NCBI RefSeq assembly: GCF_902168135.1
Contig: NZ_CABHOL010000015.1
Coordinates: 1-64,000, forward strand
DNA: 64,000 bases
Reading direction: 5' to 3'
From: an uncultured Fluviicola sp.
GTDB taxonomy: Bacteria > Bacteroidota > Bacteroidia > Flavobacteriales_D > Crocinitomicaceae
In this document: piece after piece, positions 56,304-64,000 of the stretch
Numbering within the stretch: position 1 is the stretch's first letter
Layout of the letters: each line of letters starts with the position of its first letter
The notes under the pieces: generated by a model
Seen by the model: only the letters and a program-made list of their open reading frames with translations
Databases searched by the model: none
Told to the model about the DNA's origin: nothing
Position numbers and translations under genes: made by a program

Positions 56304-59135
56304 CTAAGCCTCCAAGTGCATGTAGCTCTCCACACTCGGACAAGAACACACTAAGTTTCTGTCTCCGTAAGCGTTGTCTACACGACGTACCGGAACCCAG
56401 TACTTCCACTCTTTCAAATAAGCAACCGGGTAAGCTGCTTCCTGCGGAGAGTATGGATAGTTCCAGTCTTTGTTGATGATACAGTCTGCTGTGTGCGGAG
56501 CATTCTTCAACAGGTTGTTTTCTTTGTCTGCATGACCGTTCTCGATTTCTTTGATCTCAGCTCTGATCTTGATCATCGCTTCGATGAAACGGTCCAGTTC
56601 TTCTTTATCCTCTGATTCTGTAGGTTCAACCATCAAGGTTCCTGCTACCGGGAATGATACCGTTGGTGCATGGAAACCGAAGTCGATCAAACGCTTCGCC
56701 ATATCTGCTACTTCTACGTCTGCTGTTTTCTTGAAATCACGGCAGTCTAAGATCATTTCGTGCGCAACTGTTCCGTTCTTACCGGTGTATAATACGTCGT
56801 AGTGACCTTTCAGTTTCGCTGCAATGTAGTTTGCATTCAGGATAGCCGCTTCTGTAGATTGGCGCAATCCATCTGCTCCCAGCATTTTAATGTATCCGTA
56901 AGAGATCAACAAGATCAATGCACTTCCGTAAGGCGCTGCGGAAACGGCGTGGATCGGTGTGTTTCCTCCTGCTGCAACAACCGGGTTGCTTGGTAAGAAA
57001 GGAGCCAAATGTGCTGCCACTCCGATTGGTCCCATTCCGGGTCCACCACCTCCGTGAGGAATTGCAAATGTTTTATGTAAGTTCAGGTGACAAACGTCTG
57101 CACCGATGTTTCCTGGATTTGTTAATCCAACCTGTGCGTTCATATTTGCACCGTCCATGTATACTTGTCCCCCGTTTTCGTGGATGATAGACGTGATCTC
57201 ACGGATACCTTCTTCGTAAACTCCGTGTGTTGACGGGTAAGTCACCATCAAACCTGCCAATTCGTTCCCGATTTGGTTGGCAACAGTTCTTAATTCGTCG
57301 ATGTTGATGTTCCCGTTCTCGTCACAACCTGTAACAACCACTTCCATTCCTGCCATTACTGCAGAAGCCGGGTTCGTCCCGTGTGCAGATGAAGGAATGA
57401 TCATTTTTGTACGCTGCTTGTCGCCGCGGCTTTCGTGGTATGCTTTGATCACCATCAATCCGGCATACTCACCTTGTGCTCCTGAGTTCGGCTGCAAAGA
57501 CATGGCTGCAAATCCGGTGGATTCACACAAGTCTTTTTCCAACTGGCGGAACATAGCGTGGTAACCTGCTGCCTGCTCAACCGGGGCAAACGGGTGCATA
57601 TTTGCGAACTGAGGATTCGTGATCGGAATCAACTCGGAAGCCGCGTTTAGTTTCATAGTACAAGATCCCAGCGGAATCATGGAGTGAACCAATGAAAGGT
57701 CTTTATTTTCCAAACGCTTCAAATAACGCATCATTTTGGATTCCGAATGATACTTGTTGAATGTTGCGTGTGTGAATACTGCATCTGTTCTCAACACAGA
57801 AGCGCTCAATGCTGATTCTGCTGTCGGTGCGCTTGCTCCGAAAATGTCCAAAATCGCTGCAACATCTTCTTTTGTATGAGGTTCTCCGAAGCTGATAGTC
57901 AATTCAGAGTCATTGATGATGCGGAAGTTCATTTCCTTCGCTTCTGCAGCTGCTTTGATTTTTGCCGTATCTACTCCTTTCACCCAAACAGTGTCGAAGA
58001 AAGAATCGGAACCAACCTGGATCCCTGCTGCTTTCAATCCGAGAGCAGTTGAAGTTGCCAGGCTGTTTACATGCTCAGCAATTTCTTTCATTCCTGCAGG
58101 ACCGTGGTACACTGCATACATGGAAGCCATTACTGCAAGCAATGCCTGCGCCGTACAAATATTGGATGTTGCTTTATCTCTTTTAATGTGCTGCTCACGT
58201 GTCTGCAAAGCCATACGCAAAGCCATGTTGTCATCCGCATCTTTCGATACCCCGATGATACGGCCCGGCATGGAGCGCTTGTATTCGTCTTTTGCCGCAA
58301 AAAATGCTGCGTGAGGTCCTCCGTAACCCATCGGAACTCCAAAACGCTGGGAAGAACCAAATACGACATCAGCTCCCAGTGACCCCGGTGATTTCAACAG
58401 AACAAGCGACAATATGTCTGCAGCTACTGCTGTTCTCAACCCGTTGTTTCGGCTGATAAATCCTGCAACATCAGTAATATGTCCGTGAACATCCGGATAT
58501 TGAACGATTGCTCCGAAATAAGTTCCGTCATTTGTAAAGGTTGTTTCGTCACCTTCGATCAATTCGATCCCCAGGTTCAATGCACGGCCCAACACCACTT
58601 CTTTTGTTTGTGGGAATGCATTTTTAGAAATGAAGAATTTATTCACTCCGTCTTTAATCTCCTGGCGGGAACGTGAGTTCCAGAACAAGATCATTGCTTC
58701 GGAAGCCGCTGTTCCTTCATCCAATAAGGATGCGTTTGCGATTTCCATTCCTGTTAGTTCCATCACCATCGTCTGGAAGTTCAACAAAGCCTCTAAACGG
58801 CCCTGGGAAATTTCAGCCTGGTACGGAGTATATGCCGTATACCATCCCGGATTCTCCAATACGTTACGCAAAATCACGGAAGGAACGATCGTTTCGTTGT
58901 ATCCTAAACCGATGAAAGACCTATATACTTTATTCTGAGCACCCAATGCGGTGATATGCTGCAGGTATTCCTGCTCGCTCAACGCATTGTCGATCTTCAA
59001 TTCTCCTGATAAACGGATGTGTGAAGGAATGGTTTTATCGATTAATTCTTGAATTGATTGAACACCAATAGCAGCTAACATCTCAGATTTCTCAGCTGAA
59101 TCAGGGCCAATGTGGCGGGATGAAAATGCACTCAT
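56304..59135 (-). CDS. gcvP: glycine dehydrogenase (decarboxylating), GcvP
   Basis: This 943-residue P-protein of the glycine cleavage system starts at 59135 (MSAFSSRHIGPDSAEKSEML); the longer frame to 59186 begins inside the -7 box. It has the N-terminal GYNETIVPSVILRNVLENPGWYTAYTPYQAEISQGR segment, the DEGTAASEAM motif, the C-terminal half with MIPLGSCTMKLNAA and the PLP-lysine motif HLNLHKTFAIPHGGGGPGMGPIGV. It decarboxylates glycine onto the lipoyl arm of the H-protein. It is a single fused chain (as in most bacteria), with no gcvT/gcvH adjacent. A 43-nt leader shows no glycine-riboswitch structure. Confidence 0.97.
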   Translation of the reverse strand: MSAFSSRHIGPDSAEKSEMLAAIGVQSIQELIDKTIPSHIRLSGELKIDNALSEQEYLQHITALGAQNKVYRSFIGLGYNETIVPSVILRNVLENPGWYTAYTPYQAEISQGRLEALLNFQTMVMELTGMEIANASLLDEGTAASEAMILFWNSRSRQEIKDGVNKFFISKNAFPQTKEVVLGRALNLGIELIEGDETTFTNDGTYFGAIVQYPDVHGHITDVAGFISRNNGLRTAVAADILSLVLLKSPGSLGADVVFGSSQRFGVPMGYGGPHAAFFAAKDEYKRSMPGRIIGVSKDADDNMALRMALQTREQHIKRDKATSNICTAQALLAVMASMYAVYHGPAGMKEIAEHVNSLATSTALGLKAAGIQVGSDSFFDTVWVKGVDTAKIKAAAEAKEMNFRIINDSELTISFGEPHTKEDVAAILDIFGASAPTAESALSASVLRTDAVFTHATFNKYHSESKMMRYLKRLENKDLSLVHSMIPLGSCTMKLNAASELIPITNPQFANMHPFAPVEQAAGYHAMFRQLEKDLCESTGFAAMSLQPNSGAQGEYAGLMVIKAYHESRGDKQRTKMIIPSSAHGTNPASAVMAGMEVVVTGCDENGNINIDELRTVANQIGNELAGLMVTYPSTHGVYEEGIREITSIIHENGGQVYMDGANMNAQVGLTNPGNIGADVCHLNLHKTFAIPHGGGGPGMGPIGVAAHLAPFLPSNPVVAAGGNTPIHAVSAAPYGSALILLISYGYIKMLGADGLRQSTEAAILNANYIAAKLKGHYDVLYTGKNGTVAHEMILDCRDFKKTADVEVADMAKRLIDFGFHAPTVSFPVAGTLMVEPTESEDKEELDRFIEAMIKIRAEIKEIENGHADKENNLLKNAPHTADCIINKDWNYPYSPQEAAYPVAYLKEWKYWVPVRRVDNAYGDRNLVCSCPSVESYMHLEA

Positions 59136-59166
59136 AAAAATTTCACTTCTTTTTTGAAACTTACTT

Positions 59167-59176
59167 TTACTAGTAA
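59167..59176. repeat. small palindrome in gcvP leader
   Basis: TTACTAGTAA is a perfect 10-base palindrome lying near the predicted transcription start of gcvP, between the -7 box (59184-59191) and the ATG. It may be an operator or chance. Confidence 0.3.
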
Positions 59177-59183
59177 GCAGGTG

Positions 59184-59191
59184 CAAAGATA
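59184..59191 (-). promoter_or_regulatory. -7 box of gcvP
   Basis: Minus strand TATCTTTG is a perfect TAnnTTTG, 48 bases before the ATG at 59135. No TTG at the right distance was found. The box overlaps the longest possible start, supporting the shorter one. Confidence 0.45.
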
Positions 59192-59324
59192 GCGAATTTC
59201 ACGTTTTATTATTTCGATTTAGTTTGGAATATTTGTTAACCGGAAATGGAGACTTTCCATAGCCGTTCAAGAATGGATTTTAAATCATTGACCGAACTGA
59301 AATCCAGGCAAAAAAGATTGTGGC

Positions 59325-59582
59325 TTACTCCTTACAGCTTGCCTTTCTTTCGAGCATTTCCGGACCGCTCATCTGCTCAAACTCCTTGCATTTAGCCTTC
59401 TTTGTTTGGATCAATTCTTTGACTTCTTTTTGTCCTTTGTTGCTCAATGCTTTTGTACGCAGCTCATCATATTTTGCATTCAATTCATCACTGGCGCGAA
59501 TACAATCACAGATAGAATCTTCACTACAGGAGGTGAATAAGAGGCTAAAAAATACCGGGAAAGCTAAAAAACGGAGTTTCAT
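59325..59582 (-). CDS. small cysteine-containing lipoprotein
   Basis: This 85-residue lipoprotein (MKLRFLAFPVFFSLLFTSC, lipobox Cys19) has further cysteines in SICDCIRAS and near the C-terminus (KKAKCKEFEQM, ERKASCKE). The body is helical and charged. It resembles many short Bacteroidota lipoproteins, and I know no function for it. It stands alone; the gap to gcvP of about 189 nt holds only the promoter region. Confidence 0.65.
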   Translation of the reverse strand: MKLRFLAFPVFFSLLFTSCSEDSICDCIRASDELNAKYDELRTKALSNKGQKEVKELIQTKKAKCKEFEQMSGPEMLERKASCKE

Positions 59583-59679
59583 TCAGTTCATTTTAAGTGA
59601 ATTCCCGTTAAAATATGCCTGTTTGCATACCATATAAAGCAGGAATGATTTACTTTGCTACTGCAAACAAATGTAATCC

Positions 59680-60810
59680 ATGCAGACAAAACTTCCAAAA
59701 GTAGGAACCACCATATTTTCAACGATGAGCCAGTTGGCCAATCAATACCAGGCAATTAATCTCTCACAAGGCTTTCCAAATTTCCCGATTGATCCTTTGA
59801 TTGAAGAATTATTGGCTAAAAACAGTACTGAAAACGTGCATCAGTATGCCCCAATGGCCGGGCTTCCGGCTTTGTTGGAAGGAATTGCGCAAATGGTACA
59901 CCGTGTTTACAACAGAGAGGTTAATCCTTCTACCGAAATTTTGGTTACTTCCGGAGCTACTCAGGGAATTTTTACAACACTTCAGGCATTGGTTCATCCC
60001 GGAGACGAAGTTGTTATCCTGGATCCGGCCTATGATTGTTACAGTCCGGCGGTTCATTTGGCCGGCGGGAAGGCAATCCATATTCCCATGCGGGAAGATT
60101 TCACGATCGACTGGCGCGAGCTCAGACAAACAGTGAATCAAAAAACGTGCATTTTGATCATCAATAACCCGCACAATCCTTCCGGGAAAATGATGGACCA
60201 GGAAGACTTTGACGCATTGGTACAGGTCATGACGGATCACCCCAACCTGATTTTGTGTTCCGACGAAGTTTATGAATTCATTACTTTTGAAAAGAAGCAT
60301 TTTTCCGCACATCATCATGAAATCTTGCGGAATAGAAGCATTATTGTTTCATCATTCGGAAAAACTTTCCATTTAACCGGATGGAAGGTTGGTTACCTGA
60401 TCGCACCGGAACCTATCCTGAAAGAAATCAAAAAAGTACACCAGTACCTGGTGTTTTCCGTGAACAGCGTGGCACAAAAAACATTGGCGGACTACATTTC
60501 CGCAACCGATGTGACAAACCTAGGTGGATTCTACCAGGATAAACGCGATCGTTTTAGACAACTCATGACCAAGAGTAAGTTTGAATTCCTGCCCAGTGAA
60601 GGGACTTATTTTCAAACGGTGCGGTACAATGCAATTTCCGATCTTCCGGATGTTTCCTTTTGCGAATGGCTGGTAAAAGATATCGGGGTGGCAGCTATAC
60701 CACTCTCTGTTTTCTACGAGGAATTGAACGATTATCACACCATCCGTTTTTGTTTTGCGAAAACAGATGAAACATTAATCCGGGCAGCAGAAAGATTATG
60801 CAAAATCTAA
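59680..60810 (+). CDS. ybdL: methionine/kynurenine-type aminotransferase (YbdL-like)
   Basis: This 376-residue fold-type I PLP enzyme has NLSQGFPNFP (about 27-36), YAPMAGLPALLEGIA, VTSGATQGIF, the ILIINNPHNPSGKMM segment, SDEVYEFITF, and the PLP-lysine SSFGKTFHLTGWKVGY (Lys228). These match the E. coli YbdL methionine aminotransferase and related kynurenine/glutamine transaminases. Such enzymes recycle the keto acid of methionine (KMTB) and often work with an omega-amidase. That partner is the next gene, which starts 13 bases before this stop, so both are co-translated. It could also act on kynurenine from the kynA product, though no further kynurenine genes are adjacent. Confidence 0.9.
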   Translation: MQTKLPKVGTTIFSTMSQLANQYQAINLSQGFPNFPIDPLIEELLAKNSTENVHQYAPMAGLPALLEGIAQMVHRVYNREVNPSTEILVTSGATQGIFTTLQALVHPGDEVVILDPAYDCYSPAVHLAGGKAIHIPMREDFTIDWRELRQTVNQKTCILIINNPHNPSGKMMDQEDFDALVQVMTDHPNLILCSDEVYEFITFEKKHFSAHHHEILRNRSIIVSSFGKTFHLTGWKVGYLIAPEPILKEIKKVHQYLVFSVNSVAQKTLADYISATDVTNLGGFYQDKRDRFRQLMTKSKFEFLPSEGTYFQTVRYNAISDLPDVSFCEWLVKDIGVAAIPLSVFYEELNDYHTIRFCFAKTDETLIRAAERLCKI

Positions 60811-61589
60811 GAATAACATTCGTCCAGGCAGATCAGCGGTGGGAAGACAAAACTGCCAACTTCGAACATTACGAGGAACTATTGAAATCGGTTTCGGAAA
60901 CAGACATCATCCTCTTACCTGAAATGTTCCAAACCGGGTTTTCCATGAATGCGAAACAACTTTCCGAAAAAATGGAAAGCAGCGCAAGCATTTCATGGTT
61001 AAAGGGGAAGGCAAAAGAAAAAAGAGCGGCGTTCTATACTTCACTTATTATTGAAGAGGAAGGAAAATACTACAACCGTGGCGTATTCATTGAGCCCGAC
61101 GGAAAGATCACTTGTTATGACAAGCGGAAACTATTCGGAATGGCAGAGGAATCGATTCACTTCACTGCCGGCTCAAAAGAAGTCATTGTGGATTACCTTG
61201 GATGGAAAATAAACTTACAGATTTGTTACGACCTTCGCTTCCCGGAAAATATACGCAATGGAGAAACGGATGGGAAGCCTGCTTATGATCTTTTGCTCTA
61301 TGTAGCAAACTGGCCGGAAAGAAGGATTCATCACTGGTCAACACTTTTGCCCGCACGTGCAATTGAAAACCAATGCTACGTTGCAGGATTGAATCGTGTT
61401 GGGAATGATCATTCAGGTTTGTCCTACAACGGACAGAGCAAATTAATTAACCTGCTTGGCGAGGAACTTTCCAACCTTTTGAATTCCGAAAGCGTCATTA
61501 CACAGGACATTAGCTACGATGAACTGGGTCGACTCCGGGAGAAATTACCTTTCTTAAAGGACAGTGATTACCGTTTATTTCGTAATTAA
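60798..61589 (+). CDS. yafV: omega-amidase (nitrilase superfamily, YafV-like)
   Basis: This 263-residue nitrilase-fold protein has the catalytic triad: Glu42 (LLPEMFQTGFSM), Lys109 (YDKRKLFGM), and Cys143 (QICYDLRFPE). The remaining YafV phrases are NRGVFIEPDGKI, YVANWPERRIHHWSTLLPARAIENQCYVAGLNRVG and SKLINLLGEEL. It hydrolyses alpha-ketoglutaramate and alpha-ketosuccinamate. This removes the keto product of glutamine-using transaminases and makes the methionine salvage reaction go one way. The start overlaps the ybdL stop by 13 nt. The pairing of an omega-amidase with a YbdL-type transaminase is known in bacteria. The sequence ends 74 nt before the next signal peptide gene. Confidence 0.92.
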   Translation: MQNLRITFVQADQRWEDKTANFEHYEELLKSVSETDIILLPEMFQTGFSMNAKQLSEKMESSASISWLKGKAKEKRAAFYTSLIIEEEGKYYNRGVFIEPDGKITCYDKRKLFGMAEESIHFTAGSKEVIVDYLGWKINLQICYDLRFPENIRNGETDGKPAYDLLLYVANWPERRIHHWSTLLPARAIENQCYVAGLNRVGNDHSGLSYNGQSKLINLLGEELSNLLNSESVITQDISYDELGRLREKLPFLKDSDYRLFRN

Positions 61590-61662
61590 TACCGTTTAAT
61601 AAATAAACAGACCTTTTATGGGTCAAATAATTAAATTTAGAACTTCGTAAATTAAAGAAAAC

Positions 61663-63501
61663 ATGAAAAAACAAATTACTTTGTTATCGGGATTGTTGCT
61701 GGTTACAGGTGCTTTTGCTCAAAATGCGAAAGTAACGGCATCACCTCGAATGGCACAAACAATTAGTACTGCAAACCACAAAGCAGCTCCGGTTTCCGCT
61801 CCGAAAGCTCTAGGAACTACTGTCTGGTCAAGTGACTTTTCAACTCCAGGTGATTGGACTATCGACAACGACAACCAAACGGGTGGAAACTTCGGTTGGA
61901 ATATCAACGCAACAAAAGAAGGTTGGGCAAACAATGCTACGCAAGGAATTATCCTTTCTACTTCCGGAGGTAACTTCGCTGAATTAGGGAATGGAAACCC
62001 GGCTGCAACTCCTGCAACTCAGAAATTGGATGTTGATTACTATTTAACAACAGCAGCTCCGATCGATATCACAGGACAGCCAAACCTTATTTTATCTTTC
62101 ATGCAGAACGGTGCATTGTTCAATGACCTGCAGGAATTCCAAATTTCTTTGGATGGTACTACATGGGTTACTGTAGGTGATAACACAGATAAAGGTACTT
62201 TATCTCAGGCAGGTGGAGATGCTTATGCGAATCCAACTGAGGAAATAATCAACATCACTTCTTATGTTCCAAACGGATCAACTGACCTTTGGGTTCGTTT
62301 CCACTGGACAACTCGTTTCCCTCAATCCGCAACAAATCCTAACGTTTGGATTACTTACGGATGGAACATTGACGATGTAAAAATTACTACACCTGCTGAA
62401 TACGATTTAGCAATCACTAATGATTACTGGGGTACTGAAGGATTGGCATATTTCAAAATCCCTACCACTCAAATCGCTCCTATCGATTTCTCTTTGAATG
62501 TTAAGAACGAGGGCTCATTGTCCATGACAAACGTAGTATACAATGTTGCAATAACTGGTGCTGCTACTTTCAACGGGTCAAATACTCCTGCAACTATCGC
62601 TTCCGGAGCTGATGACAGCTTATTCATGTCTACTCAGTTTACTCCAAGCGTTGTTGGTACTTATAACGTAGCAAGAACATTGAATTCGACAAATCCGGAT
62701 GATGTTCCAGCTAATAATTCACTGGGGGCAAACTTCTCTTTCGATGTAACAAACCACATCTATGCAAGAGATAACGGTGTTGCTGACGGATACACAACTA
62801 ACGGTGCAGATTTGTTCCAGGCTGGAAACTTCTATGATATCTGGACTGCTCAAACTTTAAAAGGTGTTGATGTGCGTTTTGCAACTGGAACTCCTGTAAA
62901 CTCTGAAGTTTATGCTAGAATTCACAAGATTGATCCGGTATCCGGAGATATCGTTTACGCTGGAGAATCTGCTGTTATTTCATTGACAGCTGCACAAATC
63001 GGTACTAACATTACGCTTCTTTTGACTAGCCCTATTCAAATGGAGGCAGGTACAACTTACTTCGTAATGGTTGGTAGCTACTCTCCGGATGTTAGAATTG
63101 CAAACGCTGGAACTTCAGTTCCTCAAACTTCATTCTTCGTAGACGGAGATGATATCACAACTCAAGCAAACAGATTCTACCAATTGGAGACTCCATGGGT
63201 TCGTTTGAACTTCGATCCTTCATTAAGTGTTGAGGAATTGACTACTGCATCTAACTTATCTGTTTACCCGAACCCGTTCGCTGGTACAACAGAAGTTAAG
63301 TTCGATTTGAAAGCTGACGCTAGCGTTTCTGCTGTTGTTACAGATCTTTCAGGACGTACAGTTGCAACAGTTCCTGCTTCTAAAATGGCTGCTGGTTCTC
63401 AAACTATCGCTATCGATGGTACTAGCTTCCAGGCTGGAATCTACAACGTAACTTTGACTGTTGGTAACGAAACAACAACAAAACGTATCGTTAAGAAATA
63501 A
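61663..63501 (+). CDS. T9SS-sorted secreted protein, apparently highly expressed
   Basis: This 612-residue protein (signal MKKQITLLSGLLLVTGAFAQ) is beta-rich, with a first domain TVWSSDFSTPGDWTIDNDNQTGG, a segment YDLAITNDYWGTEGLAYFKIPTTQIAPI, and CARDB-like repeats. It closes with a T9SS type A domain (SVYPNPFAGTTEVKFDL ... NETTTKRIVKK). Codons are unusually uniform (GTT, GCT, ACT, AAC, TTC, GGT), which differs from its neighbours and points to high expression, inferred by eye and not counted. The first domain may be a choice-of-anchor J-like module. A strong terminator follows. The protein might be an abundant surface component. Confidence 0.85.
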   Translation: MKKQITLLSGLLLVTGAFAQNAKVTASPRMAQTISTANHKAAPVSAPKALGTTVWSSDFSTPGDWTIDNDNQTGGNFGWNINATKEGWANNATQGIILSTSGGNFAELGNGNPAATPATQKLDVDYYLTTAAPIDITGQPNLILSFMQNGALFNDLQEFQISLDGTTWVTVGDNTDKGTLSQAGGDAYANPTEEIINITSYVPNGSTDLWVRFHWTTRFPQSATNPNVWITYGWNIDDVKITTPAEYDLAITNDYWGTEGLAYFKIPTTQIAPIDFSLNVKNEGSLSMTNVVYNVAITGAATFNGSNTPATIASGADDSLFMSTQFTPSVVGTYNVARTLNSTNPDDVPANNSLGANFSFDVTNHIYARDNGVADGYTTNGADLFQAGNFYDIWTAQTLKGVDVRFATGTPVNSEVYARIHKIDPVSGDIVYAGESAVISLTAAQIGTNITLLLTSPIQMEAGTTYFVMVGSYSPDVRIANAGTSVPQTSFFVDGDDITTQANRFYQLETPWVRLNFDPSLSVEELTTASNLSVYPNPFAGTTEVKFDLKADASVSAVVTDLSGRTVATVPASKMAAGSQTIAIDGTSFQAGIYNVTLTVGNETTTKRIVKK

Positions 63502-63520
63502 TTTTCTTTAGAAAAAACGA

Positions 63521-63554
63521 AATGGGGATCTGCTGTGGTAGATCCCCATTTTTT
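63521..63554 (+). terminator. strong intrinsic terminator after the T9SS gene
   Basis: AATGGGGATCT (63521-63531) and AGATCCCCATT (63540-63550) pair perfectly with an 8-base loop, then six T (63549-63554). It is 20 bases past the stop. Confidence 0.9.
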
Positions 63555-63560
63555 GTTTCG

Positions 63561-63568
63561 TAAGTTTG
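63561..63568 (+). promoter_or_regulatory. -7 box with the ATG four bases away
   Basis: TAAGTTTG is a perfect TAnnTTTG, and the ATG of the next gene is at 63573, four bases past it. A TTG at the standard distance is lacking; upstream bases are the terminator. Confidence 0.45.
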
Positions 63569-63572
63569 CAGC

Positions 63573-63986
63573 ATGATCGAATGGGGTTTAATTGGATTGT
63601 TCTTGTTATGCTTTCTGGCATCAACCATTATTCCGTTTCCTTCCGAAGCCACACTTTTATTCTTTTTGAATTCGGGAGACTACTCACCGGTTTCTGTTCT
63701 AATTACGGCAAGTCTTGGAAACTGCCTGGGCGGAAGTACCAATTACTTACTGGGATATTATGGTCGTAAAATACTCGGAAAAAAGCAGTTGATACGCAGT
63801 GAATCACTGGTTCAGCGCTATGGTTTTTGGACAGCCCTGTTTTCATGGGTGCCCGTTATCGGCGATCCTTTATTGGTTGTACTGGGAATTTACCGGGTAT
63901 CTTTCCGGAAAACGATGACTTTAATGTCTCTCGGAAAAATTGTTCGCTATTTGGTGGTTTTCTGGGCTTATCTTACAGTTGCTTAA
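63573..63986 (+). CDS. YqaA-type (DedA-like) small membrane protein
   Basis: This 137-residue protein has about four hydrophobic segments: MIEWGLIGLFLLCFLAST, PFPSEATLLFFLN (with the Pro/Glu-containing re-entrant loop), GNCLGGSTNYLLGYYGRKIL, and a final helix near the C-terminus. The phrases LASTIIPFPSEA, GGSTNYLLGYYGRK and FSWVPVIGDPLLVVLGIYR are those of the YqaA/VTT (DedA-like) membrane family, probable lipid or undecaprenyl-phosphate transporters. The short YqaA subfamily fits this length. It begins only 4 nt after a perfect -7 box. Confidence 0.85.
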   Translation: MIEWGLIGLFLLCFLASTIIPFPSEATLLFFLNSGDYSPVSVLITASLGNCLGGSTNYLLGYYGRKILGKKQLIRSESLVQRYGFWTALFSWVPVIGDPLLVVLGIYRVSFRKTMTLMSLGKIVRYLVVFWAYLTVA

Positions 63987-64000
63987 ATACAATCTCACGC

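Noticed and set aside
59136-59186. Longer start for GcvP and possible glycine riboswitch in its leader
   Set aside because: The upstream start lies within the -7 box. The 43-nt leader is too short for a glycine riboswitch and shows no conserved aptamer.
1-64000. CRISPR array, phage region, insertion sequence, restriction-modification system
   Set aside because: No regularly spaced repeats, no transposase, integrase or cas-type protein, and no methylase with a partner. The SNF2 helicase and AddB-like nuclease stand without defence neighbours.
1-64000. tRNA or rRNA genes
   Set aside because: Gaps were read for the TTCGA loop with flanking cloverleaf arms and for conserved rRNA stretches; none was found. 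The search was by eye, so a tRNA could still be missed in a gap.

Overview
The window looks like chromosome of a member of the Bacteroidota, most likely order Flavobacteriales and possibly the Fluviicola/Crocinitomicaceae group (the finer placement is inference). The evidence is the gliding lipoprotein GldH, four to five secreted proteins with C-terminal type IX secretion (T9SS) sorting domains (asparagine-proline motif YPNPT and a ...VQRVVK-type tail), many short lipoproteins with an SC/AC lipobox, the conserved block holB-ricT-gldH, promoter boxes of the Bacteroidota form TTG-N19..22-TAnnTTTG, and a general lack of Shine-Dalgarno sequences. Base composition and gene density are even, and I see no phage, insertion sequence, CRISPR array, rRNA or tRNA.

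Layout. 1-8.8 kb: a partial DUF1345 membrane protein, an OmpA-type lipoprotein/outer-membrane protein, an imelysin plus di-haem (DUF1111) lipoprotein operon, DUF3108, tryptophan 2,3-dioxygenase, and a three-gene run ending in hxpB-like phosphatase and DUF3109. 8.9-19.4 kb: a large AddB-like nuclease, two divergent polytopic membrane proteins of glycosyltransferase type, and a SWIM/SNF2 helicase. 19.4-25.1 kb: a housekeeping run on the minus strand (nadD, gmk, yicC, recA, bcp and a helical repeat protein). 25.3-33.1 kb: mixed metabolic genes (SDR39U1-type epimerase, PGI/PMI, thioesterase, family 9 glycosyltransferase), a tandem pair of paralogous secreted coiled-coil proteins, and holB. 33.3-40.5 kb: one long plus-strand operon, ricT-gldH-dut-nucleotidyltransferase-TPR lipoprotein-DUF4292-EnvC-like protein, with most genes overlapping. 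40.7-48.9 kb: a T9SS protein, a SpoIIE phosphatase, a FrnE-like DsbA protein, a hydrolase, a lipoprotein and a LytS/LytT-type two-component pair. 48.9-56.2 kb: three large T9SS surface proteins that share modules, with one small orphan gene between them. 56.3-64 kb: gcvP, a small lipoprotein, the ybdL-yafV pair (methionine/glutamine transaminase and omega-amidase), an apparently highly expressed T9SS protein, and a YqaA-type membrane protein.

The most unusual content is not in the genes but between them. At least five intergenic perfect or near-perfect palindromes share GTA(A/G)GGG...CCC(C/T)TAC ends, while their inner bases change in a paired, compensating way. There are also three other inverted-repeat types, and a hairpin terminator family that travels with the T9SS genes. 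Two T9SS genes share a 134-nt stretch with four mismatches, plus the same terminator, which points to recent copying of the sorting-domain/terminator cassette. Three genes start 4-5 nt after a perfect -7 box and may be leaderless.
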